Source of the DNA: CAYMJK01 sp043101635
GTDB taxonomy: Bacteria > Planctomycetota > Phycisphaerae > Phycisphaerales > UBA1924
DNA: 6,031 nucleotides
Assembly (NCBI GenBank): GCA_043101635.1
Contig: JBICIE010000027.1
Location: 1 to 6,031, forward strand
Direction of reading: 5' to 3'
A model generated the notes under the pieces. The model was not told the origin of the DNA and searched no databases. It worked only from the letters and a program-made list of their open reading frames with translations. A program made the translations under genes and the position numbers. This document shows, in pieces, positions 1 to 5,408 of this stretch. Each line of letters starts with the position of its first letter. Positions within the stretch are counted from its first letter, which is position 1.

Positions 1-39
1 TGGAGGAAGGCCCGCCCCACGAGGGCAGGCCTTCCTCCA
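1..39. repeat. Foldback inverted repeat at the window edge
   Basis: Positions 1-12 (TGGAGGAAGGCC) are the exact reverse complement of 28-39. After one mismatch (13/27), four more pairs form (14-17 with 23-26), around a 5-nt loop at 18-22. The result is a 16-pair hairpin inside the rnfD reading frame. The right arm encodes the conserved part of RnfD leading into MTTW. The left arm encodes residues that do not look like RnfD except for a Pro-Ala pair. The repeat could be a natural hairpin, or a foldback chimera if the window edge is also a contig end. Confidence 0.85.
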
Positions 40-649
40 GGCAGCCTTCCCCACCGTCATGACAACGTGGACCGGCCACGCCGAACTGCTGGAGATCCGG
101 TCGAGCAACTTCGCCCCGCCGTTCATGCACGCCGACGCCGTCACCACCGCAACACCGCTCGGCGCGCTCAAGTTCGACGGTCAGGGCACGCCACTCATCG
201 ACCTGCTCACCGGCAACATCAGCGGCTCGCTCGGCGAGACCAGCGCTCTGCTCATCATCATCTGCGGCATCATCCTTGCCCTGCGCCGATCCTTCGACTG
301 GCGCATCCCGGTCAGCATGCTGCTGGCCGTCGCCGTCGCTTCCGGCGCGCTCTGGCTCATCGATCGCGGCGCCTATCCCAATCCGCTGTTCATGCTCTTC
401 TCCGGCGGCCTGCTCTTCGGCGCCGTCTACATGGCCACCGATCCGGTCACCAGCCCGATCTCGCCCCGTGGCGCATGGATCTTCGGCGCCGGCGCCGGCC
501 TGCTGGTCGTGCTCATCCGCCTCTTCGGCGGGCTGCCCGAAGGCGTCATGTACGCCATCCTGCTCATGAACGCCGCCACGCCGCTGATCGAGCGCATCGC
601 TCAGCCGCGCGCCCTCGGCCGCACGCGCAGAGGGAGGCCCGCCGCATGA
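1..649 (+). CDS. rnfD: RnfD, electron transport complex membrane subunit D (5' partial)
   Basis: C-terminal 215 residues of RnfD, the membrane flavoprotein subunit of the Rnf complex, which couples electron transfer between ferredoxin and NAD to ion transport. The frame is open to the left edge (first whole codon at 2), so the ATG at 59 is internal: it is the Met of the family motif MTTW. The family is about 350 residues, so roughly 140 are missing. Visible hallmarks are DAVTTATPL, whose last Thr (codon 152-154) is the expected covalent FMN site; MATDPVTSP (codons for it around 430-456); and PEGVMYAILLMNAATPLIER near the C-terminus. Four or five hydrophobic membrane segments follow the FMN site. 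The FMN motif reads TTAT where the general consensus is (S/T)GAT. The first visible residues (GGRPAPRG) differ from the usual NPAxxG and coincide with a foldback repeat, so they may be unreliable. The stop overlaps the rnfG start (ATGA). Confidence 0.95.
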   Translation, partial: GGRPAPRGQAFLQAAFPTVMTTWTGHAELLEIRSSNFAPPFMHADAVTTATPLGALKFDGQGTPLIDLLTGNISGSLGETSALLIIICGIILALRRSFDWRIPVSMLLAVAVASGALWLIDRGAYPNPLFMLFSGGLLFGAVYMATDPVTSPISPRGAWIFGAGAGLLVVLIRLFGGLPEGVMYAILLMNAATPLIERIAQPRALGRTRRGRPAA

Positions 650-1317
650 CCTCCCTCCCCCAGACACTCCCGGCGCCTGAGCCCAGCGGCTTCCGGCTCG
701 TCTTCACGCTGGCGATGGCAGGCCTGCTCAGCGGTCTGGCGATCGTCGGGGCCTACGAGTGGACGCTGCCGATCATCGAGGCCAACAACGCCGCCGCACT
801 GCGCCGCGCTGTGTTCAAGGTCGTGCCTGGATCCGAGCAGATGCAGGGGCTCATCCTCGCCGATGGCGCCGCCCGGCCCGCCGGACCGGACGAGACCGCC
901 GACGTCTACGCCGCCTACAGCGCAGAGGGCGCCTTCATCGGCTACGCCATCGCCGCCGAGGGCGCCGGATTCCAGGACACCATCCGCCTGCTCTACGGCT
1001 ACGACCCCGGCGCACGCCAGATCATCGGCATGGAGATCCTCGAAAGCCGCGAGACCCCCGGCCTCGGCGACAAGATCTACAAGGACGCCCACTTCGTCGG
1101 CAACTTCGACGCCCTCGCCGTCGACCCGCCCATCGTCGCCGTGAAGGCCGGCGAGAAGTCGGCGCCCAACGAAGTCGACGCCATCACCGGCGCCACCATC
1201 TCTTCCAAGGCCGTCGTCCGCATCATCGGGGGCGCAAACGACCGCTGGCTCCAGTTGCTGCCGGCGCCGGGCGCCGTGCCCCCGCTGGCCGCGCCCCCGC
1301 AAGGAGGCGCCCCATGA
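646..1317 (+). CDS. rnfG: RnfG, FMN-binding electron transport complex subunit G
   Basis: 223-residue RnfG, a periplasm-facing subunit anchored by one N-terminal helix that carries covalently bound FMN and relays electrons within Rnf. One membrane segment lies at about residues 17-37, after a short Pro-rich cytoplasmic tail. The soluble FMN-binding domain follows, with the family block ESRETPGLGDKI at 133-144 and the flavinylation motif TGAT at 181-184; Thr184 is the expected phosphoester attachment site for FMN, put on by ApbE. The start is the ATG at 646, which overlaps the rnfD stop (ATGA) and has GGGAGG at 632-637. Length is normal for the family (about 200-220). The C-terminal 15 or so residues are rich in Pro, Ala and Gly, and their codons contain the ribosome-binding site of rnfE, which may explain that composition. 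The next gene also overlaps by 4 nt. Confidence 0.96.
   Translation: MTSLPQTLPAPEPSGFRLVFTLAMAGLLSGLAIVGAYEWTLPIIEANNAAALRRAVFKVVPGSEQMQGLILADGAARPAGPDETADVYAAYSAEGAFIGYAIAAEGAGFQDTIRLLYGYDPGARQIIGMEILESRETPGLGDKIYKDAHFVGNFDALAVDPPIVAVKAGEKSAPNEVDAITGATISSKAVVRIIGGANDRWLQLLPAPGAVPPLAAPPQGGAP
1301..1307 (+). promoter_or_regulatory. Ribosome-binding site of rnfE
   Basis: AAGGAGG, a full anti-Shine-Dalgarno match, ends 6 nt before the ATG at 1314. It decides in favour of that start over the in-frame ATG at 1356, which is nearer the usual family N-terminus but has no comparable site. Confidence 0.8.
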
Positions 1318-1985
1318 CAGCCATCGGCCAGTCAGGACCGCCGGGTGTCGAGCAGATGCAGCGCGAGTTCATCAAGGGAATCTGGAAGGAGAACCCCGTC
1401 TTCGTCCAGGTCCTCGGCATGTGCCCCATGCTCGCCGTGACCAACACCGCCATCAACGGTCTGGCCATGGGGCTCGCGACCACGTTCGTCCTCATCGGCT
1501 CCAGCGCGCTGGTCTCGCTGCTGCGGTCATACATACCCAAGCAGGTGCGCATCAGCGCCTACATCATCATCATCGCGACCTTCGTCACCGTCGTCGACAT
1601 GCTGCTCAAGGCCGCCGCGCCCGCCATCCACAAGGAACTCGGCGCCTTCATCGCCCTCATCGTCGTCAACTGCCTGATCCTCGGTCGCCAGGAAGCCTTC
1701 GCCTCGAAGAACCGCACCCGCGACGCCGTCGCCGACGCCGCCGGCATGTCCCTCGGCTTCACCATCGCGCTGATCATGCTCGGCGCCGTCCGGGAGATCC
1801 TCGGCAGCGGCTCGCTCTTTGCCATCGATCTCTTCGGTCCCAGGTTCGAACCCTGGGTCATCATGATCCTGCCGCCCGGCGGCTTCCTCATGCTCGGACT
1901 GCTGCTGCTCGCCTTCGCCGTCATCAAGGAGCAGCGCCTGAAACTCGCCGCGGTCCTCGCCGACGAGGAGACCGGCGATGCATGA
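1314..1985 (+). CDS. rnfE: RnfE, electron transport complex membrane subunit E
   Basis: 223-residue integral membrane subunit of Rnf, paralogous to RnfA and to NqrD of the Na+-NQR. It starts with the typical block FIKGIWKENPVFVQVLGMCPMLAVT (split here around residues 19-43) and has about six membrane helices. Cys37 in GMCPM and Cys120 in VVNCLI are the two conserved membrane cysteines. In the NQR/Rnf family the matching cysteines of the two paralogues together ligate an iron-sulfur centre within the membrane that passes electrons across. Further family blocks are GRQEAFA (125-131), VREILGSGSLF (159-169) and LPPGGF (187-192). The ATG at 1314 overlaps the rnfG stop and has a strong ribosome-binding site, giving about 14 more N-terminal residues than most homologues. 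The end overlaps the rnfA start by 8 nt. Confidence 0.96.
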   Translation: MTAIGQSGPPGVEQMQREFIKGIWKENPVFVQVLGMCPMLAVTNTAINGLAMGLATTFVLIGSSALVSLLRSYIPKQVRISAYIIIIATFVTVVDMLLKAAAPAIHKELGAFIALIVVNCLILGRQEAFASKNRTRDAVADAAGMSLGFTIALIMLGAVREILGSGSLFAIDLFGPRFEPWVIMILPPGGFLMLGLLLLAFAVIKEQRLKLAAVLADEETGDA

Positions 1986-2562
1986 GAGCCTGCTGTACAT
2001 CTTCATCAGCGCCCTGGTCATCAACAACTTCACGCTGGCCTACTTCCTCGGCCTGTGCCCCTTCTTCGGCGTCTCGGGACGCCTCGCCACCGCCTTCCGC
2101 CTCGGTCTGGCCACCATCTTCGTCATGCTGATCACCTCGCTGTGCGCCACCTTCCTCAACACCTTCATCCTGCCCCACGCCCCCTACCTGCGCCTCATCA
2201 GCTTCATCGTCGTCATCGCCTCGACCGTGCAATTCGTCGAGATGGTCATCAAGAAGGTCAGCCCGATGCTCTTCCGGGCCCTGGGCATCTTCCTCCCGCT
2301 GATCACGACCAACTGCGCCATCCTCGCCCTCGCCCTCTTCCAGACCAGCCGCGAGTACGGCCTCATCGAGGGTGTCGTCTTCAGCCTCGGCGCCGGCGGC
2401 GGATTTACCCTCGCCCTCGTCCTCATCGCCGGCCTGCGTGAGCAGGCCGAACTCTCGAGCGTCCCGCACGTGATGAAGGGCACCGCCCTGACAATGATCA
2501 TCGCGGGCCTGCTCTCGCTGGCCTTCATGGGCTTCGCCGGCCTCTTCGCGGGAGGCGCCTGA
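1978..2562 (+). CDS. rnfA: RnfA, electron transport complex membrane subunit A
   Basis: 194-residue integral membrane subunit of Rnf, paralogue of RnfE and homologue of NqrE, with normal length. Signature blocks are NNFTLAYFLGLCPFFGVS (16-33), VQFVEMVIKKVSP (84-96), LGIFLPLITTNCAIL (102-116) and the C-terminal SLAFMGFAGLF (180-190). Cys27 and Cys113 are the counterparts of RnfE Cys37 and Cys120; the four should form the iron-sulfur site at the RnfA/RnfE interface. About six membrane helices of inverted topology relative to RnfE are expected from the family. The start at 1978 lies inside the end of rnfE and has GAGGAG at 1965-1970, seven nt upstream. In many Rnf operons rnfB follows rnfA; here it does not, and a small cysteine protein starts 18 nt later. 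Confidence 0.97.
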   Translation: MHESLLYIFISALVINNFTLAYFLGLCPFFGVSGRLATAFRLGLATIFVMLITSLCATFLNTFILPHAPYLRLISFIVVIASTVQFVEMVIKKVSPMLFRALGIFLPLITTNCAILALALFQTSREYGLIEGVVFSLGAGGGFTLALVLIAGLREQAELSSVPHVMKGTALTMIIAGLLSLAFMGFAGLFAGGA

Positions 2563-2580
2563 CATGACCCCAGGACACCC

Positions 2581-2787
2581 ATGACCGAGGCCGTCGCCAT
2601 CCTGTCCCTCGCACTGCTCTGCGCCTGCTGGGTCCTCTTCCAGCGCTGGATCGCCCGGCTCGATCCCCAGACCCCCGGCATCGACCGCTCCTGCTCCGGC
2701 TGTCCGAACAACGGCGCCTGTCACAGCGCCGGAACCTGCGCCCAGGAGCGACCGCTCGAAGCGCCCCGGCCGGAGCCCGGCCGTTGA
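2581..2787 (+). CDS. Small single-helix membrane protein with a cysteine cluster (NqrM-like layout)
   Basis: 68 residues. Residues 3-22 form one hydrophobic helix that includes Cys14 and Cys16. A basic stretch FQRWIAR follows, then a cluster of four cysteines at 38, 41, 47 and 53 (CxxC, x5, C, x5, C) and a Pro/Arg-rich tail. I do not recognise the family with certainty. The layout, helix then FQR then a short cysteine cluster, is that of NqrM (DUF539), which is needed to mature the membrane iron site of Na+-NQR; the FeoB-associated Cys-rich membrane proteins look similar in general terms. It lies between rnfA and apbE: 18 nt after rnfA, and overlapping apbE by 4 nt. Given that context, a role in delivering or assembling iron at the RnfA/RnfE cysteines is a reasonable inference, not shown. 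AGGA at 2572-2575 is 5 nt before the ATG. Confidence 0.75.
   Translation: MTEAVAILSLALLCACWVLFQRWIARLDPQTPGIDRSCSGCPNNGACHSAGTCAQERPLEAPRPEPGR
2772..2775 (+). promoter_or_regulatory. Ribosome-binding site supporting the TTG start of apbE
   Basis: GGAG ends 8 nt before the TTG at 2784, and the TTG overlaps the stop of the preceding gene as TTGA. No ATG occurs in frame before codon 40, which would remove the membrane anchor and the first conserved strand, so the TTG is the best start. Confidence 0.55.
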
Positions 2788-3815
2788 AGCCGCTGCGCCG
2801 CGCTGGCGTCGCGCTCGCAGGGGCTGCCGTGGTCGTCGCCCTCTGGGCCATCGTCCGATCGATCGGCCCATCGCAGTGGGCCCAGGTGCGCTGCGAGCAC
2901 ATGGCGACCACGATCACGGTCACCGCCCCCGCCGGCCGCGCCGAGCAGGCCGGCTCCATCGTCTCGGATGTCTTCGAGCGCATCGATCTGATGATGAGCG
3001 AGTGGAAGCCCGGCTCCCCCCTCACCGCAATCAACAACGCCGCCGGCCAGCGCCCCGTCGAAACGCCAACAGAACTGTTCAACCTCATCACCCTCGGCAT
3101 CCAGCTCGGCGACGCCACCGCCGGCGCATTCGACATCACCTGGGCCGCCCTCTGGGGCCTCTGGGACTTCAAGGCGCAGCCGCCCGTCCTCCCCGACCCC
3201 GCCGAGATCGAAGCCCGCCTCGCCCTCGTCGATTACCGCCGCATTCAACTCGATCCCGAGGCTCGAACCGTCTTCCTCCCCGACACCGGCATGCTCATCG
3301 GCCTCGGCGCCATCGCCAAGGGCTACGCCCTCGATGTCGCCGCCGGCGAACTGCGCGCTGTCGGCATCGACGACTTCCTCATCGTCGCCGGCGGCCAGGT
3401 CTACGCCGCAGGCGACCGCGACGGACGGCCCTGGCGCATCGGCGTGCGCGACCCGCGCGCCGGCCCCGCCGACCTCATCGCCACGATCGAACTCCGCGAC
3501 GGCTCCGCCTCCACCAGCGGCGACTACGAGCAGTTCTTCATCCTCGACGGCCAGCGCCACCACCACATCCTCGACCCGCGCACCGGCTGGCCGAGCAGCG
3601 CGGCGCGCAGCGCCACCGTCATCGCCTCCAGCGCTGCGCTCGCAGACGCCCTCTCCACGGCGCTCATGGTGCTCGGCCCAGACCGGGGCGCCGCCGTCGT
3701 CGAGCGGTACGGCGTCTGGGCCGCCGTCATCGATCCCGAGGGCGAACTTTCCACGCTCGGCCCCCTGCGACCCCCCGCTCTGTCCTTCCAGCTCGATCCA
3801 GCCCCGGCCCCGTAG
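2784..3815 (+). CDS. apbE: ApbE, FAD:protein FMN transferase
   Basis: 343-residue flavin transferase that cleaves FAD and links FMN to the Thr of (S/T)GAT motifs, in a Mg2+-dependent reaction on the outer face of the membrane. Residues about 9-27 are a hydrophobic anchor with no lipobox, so it is probably membrane-tethered rather than a lipoprotein. Family motifs appear in order: GLGAIAKGYALD (173-184), VAGGQVYAAG (201-210), TSGDYEQFF (244-252), HHILDPRTGWP (260-270) and ADALSTALMVLG (287-298). Asp288 and Thr292 fit the known metal ligands. The usual MGTT near the first strand is MATT here (40-43). The start is a TTG overlapping the previous stop. Placement right after rnfA suggests that RnfD and RnfG of the same operon are its substrates. 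Codons look like those of the neighbouring genes. Confidence 0.95.
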   Translation: MKPLRRAGVALAGAAVVVALWAIVRSIGPSQWAQVRCEHMATTITVTAPAGRAEQAGSIVSDVFERIDLMMSEWKPGSPLTAINNAAGQRPVETPTELFNLITLGIQLGDATAGAFDITWAALWGLWDFKAQPPVLPDPAEIEARLALVDYRRIQLDPEARTVFLPDTGMLIGLGAIAKGYALDVAAGELRAVGIDDFLIVAGGQVYAAGDRDGRPWRIGVRDPRAGPADLIATIELRDGSASTSGDYEQFFILDGQRHHHILDPRTGWPSSAARSATVIASSAALADALSTALMVLGPDRGAAVVERYGVWAAVIDPEGELSTLGPLRPPALSFQLDPAPAP

Positions 3816-3941
3816 CTGGCCCGGCGCTCCGTGAAGGTCGTCAGCGGCCGCCGAAACGCCAATAATCACGCCCCAGCGACCCGCACCCGGAACCTCTCCT
3901 TGACCGCGCTGCCCACCGAAACCACGCTTCCCCGCCACTCC

Positions 3942-4337
3942 ATGCCCGTGCGATGGATTCTTGCGGTCCTCGGGACGGTCTGCGTCGCCATCGGCGCCGT
4001 CGGCGTCATCCTGCCCGGCCTGCCCACCACCATCTTCCTGATCATCGCCTGCTGGTGCTTCACGCGAAGCTGCCCCTGGCTGGAGCGCAAGCTCATACGC
4101 GAAAACCCCCTCTTCCGACCCTTCCTTCGCTTCCTCCAGCCCGGCGCCGGTATGCCCCGCCGGCTGCGCCTGACCATCATCGCGATCATGTGGATCGCCA
4201 TCGGCGCCAGCGCCTGGGCCTTCGCGACCCGCGCTGACCAGGCCCTGCTCATGCCCGCCATCCTCGTCGGCTGCGGCATGGTCGGCTCGGTCGTGATCTA
4301 CCGCATCCGCCCGCGCCCCGCCCCGTCTGCCGCCTGA
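3942..4337 (+). CDS. DUF454 (YbaN-type) inner membrane protein
   Basis: 131-residue membrane protein of unknown function with the DUF454 signature. The first helix is at about residues 4-22, followed by LPGLPTTIFLIIACWCFTRS (24-43), the family hallmark in which the helix follows an LP-LPTTPF-like loop. A short loop then carries the LIRENPLFRPFLR block (51-63), and two more helices lie at about 76-96 and 101-120. The start is uncertain. The ATG at 3942 gives the usual family length and N-terminus, but no clear ribosome-binding site is visible. The same frame is open back to a GTG at 3831, which would add 37 polar residues with no family resemblance; a TTG at 3900 is another option. It follows apbE after 126 nt in which I see no promoter or terminator, so it may be read with the Rnf operon. 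Its end converges on the next gene with a gap of only 20 nt. Confidence 0.88.
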   Translation: MPVRWILAVLGTVCVAIGAVGVILPGLPTTIFLIIACWCFTRSCPWLERKLIRENPLFRPFLRFLQPGAGMPRRLRLTIIAIMWIAIGASAWAFATRADQALLMPAILVGCGMVGSVVIYRIRPRPAPSAA

Positions 4338-4357
4338 AGCGGCGCCGCACGCGCAGG

Positions 4358-5356
4358 TCAAGCTTCCTCGCCGAAGAACCGCCGATGGTGCGCCAGGATC
4401 GCCGCCGCGATCTGCTCCACCGGCTCCAGGTCCCACTGCCCCGGCTCGAACGTCCCGCCCAGGATCAGCGCATCCTCGCGCGGAAACAGGTACGAGTACC
4501 CGTCATGCACGCAATACCCCAGCCGCTGCGGGCGCAGGTGCACCAGAACCCCGCGCGCCGGGTACATCGCCTCATCACCGAACAGCAGCCCCGCCGCCAT
4601 CCCCAGGCAGTTCACGACCACCGGCTCGGCCAGCCCCGCGATCTCGGCCGGGCGCTCGAAGCGGCGCTCCACCATCCGCCCCCCGAGCCGCTCCACCTCC
4701 GCCCGCAGCACCGACAGATACCGCGGCGTGTGGATGAAGTCCGTCTCGTACACCCGCCCGCTCCGCGCCGGCCCGGCCAGCGGCAGCCGATCCAGCCGCC
4801 GCGGCTGGTCGATCGCCCCGATCGCCACGAACTCGTCCGCCGGCGGCGCCCCCTCCGGCTCATACACCGCCAGCCGCTCGACGCCCCATCGCGCGCGGTC
4901 CATCGACGCAAACGCCCGCTTTGAGCGCGCAATGATGTCCCGGAACCGCGCCACCTCGGCCTCGGTCGAACCGAACTCGATGCCCGTCGGCAGCCACAGC
5001 GCCCCTGCCAGCGCGCTGGTCGTCGCGCCCCCCGCCCGCTCCGCGTAGATCACGACCCGCCGCCCGCGCTGAAGCAGTTCCAGCGCCGTCGTCAGCCCGG
5101 CCACGCCCGCGCCCGCAATCGCGATCGGCCCCTCGCCAGCCGCCTCCTCCGCCAGGTCGGCCGCCAGTTGCGCGCACCCCGGCGCGATGGTCACCCCGCA
5201 TCCCCCGTGCCCGTAGTTGTGCACGACCGCCTTGAGCGCGCCCCCTGCCTCCAGCCGCTCCGGCTCCAGGCGCAGCCCCCCGCGCCGGCACGGGCGCAGG
5301 CCCGCAACCACCCGGAGCACATCATCATCGCCCAGCGTCGGTCGCGGCAGGCTCAT
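4358..5356 (-). CDS. D-amino-acid oxidase family FAD protein, apparently circularly permuted
   Basis: 332 residues, close to the 340 or so of D-amino-acid oxidase (DAAO), which oxidises D-amino acids to imino acids with FAD and O2, releasing H2O2. All DAAO blocks are present but in rotated order. Residues 1-70 hold what is normally the C-terminal part: PTL (6-8), GLRPCR (19-24, Arg21 matching the substrate-binding Arg283 of mammalian DAAO) and the DAAO signature HNYGHGGCGVTIAPGCA (46-62). A short linker (about 68-76) leads to the normal N-terminus: the Rossmann motif GAGVAGL (82-88), VVIYAER (101-107) and TTSALAGALW (112-121). The middle blocks follow: TPRYLSVL (210-217), VVVNCLG (246-252), ARGVLVHL (267-274), YSYLFPR (287-293, with Tyr289 likely the active-site Tyr228 equivalent) and LILGGTFEPGQW (297-308). 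The protein ends where the usual chain would run into PTL. No signal peptide is seen. Start ATG at 5356; the ribosome-binding site is weak. The substrate is not predictable, and the family assignment is firmer than the activity. Confidence 0.9.
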   Translation of the reverse strand: MSLPRPTLGDDDVLRVVAGLRPCRRGGLRLEPERLEAGGALKAVVHNYGHGGCGVTIAPGCAQLAADLAEEAAGEGPIAIAGAGVAGLTTALELLQRGRRVVIYAERAGGATTSALAGALWLPTGIEFGSTEAEVARFRDIIARSKRAFASMDRARWGVERLAVYEPEGAPPADEFVAIGAIDQPRRLDRLPLAGPARSGRVYETDFIHTPRYLSVLRAEVERLGGRMVERRFERPAEIAGLAEPVVVNCLGMAAGLLFGDEAMYPARGVLVHLRPQRLGYCVHDGYSYLFPREDALILGGTFEPGQWDLEPVEQIAAAILAHHRRFFGEEA

Positions 5357-5408
5357 CCCTGAGCGTAGATGCCCCGAGCACCCCGCTCCGCGCCGGCTTC
5401 CTGTTCCC

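Noticed and set aside
67..645. Long open frame overlapping rnfD, rich in Arg, His and Pro, running into rnfG
   Set aside because: It is a GC-rich shadow frame with no family resemblance; only the part from 646 on is RnfG.
2564..2584. Six-codon ORF (ATG at 2564) whose stop overlaps the ATG of the small cysteine protein
   Set aside because: It has no clear ribosome-binding site of its own and is so short that it is expected by chance; the AGGA inside it serves the next gene.
3831..3941. GTG start at 3831 for the DUF454 gene
   Set aside because: The 37 extra residues are polar, unlike any DUF454 N-terminus, and the GTG lacks a ribosome-binding site; kept only as an alternative.
4336..4366. GAAGC/GCTTC inverted repeat and the 10-bp palindrome GCGGCGCCGC in the gap between the convergent genes, considered as a bidirectional terminator
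   Set aside because: The stem is too short and the loop too long, there is no U-tract on either strand, and such palindromes are common in DNA this rich in GC.
2721..4436. Long minus-strand open frame (about 570 codons) opposite apbE and the DUF454 gene
   Set aside because: Low-complexity Gly/Ala/Asp/Glu composition typical of the antisense of GC-rich genes; the plus-strand genes have clear family motifs.
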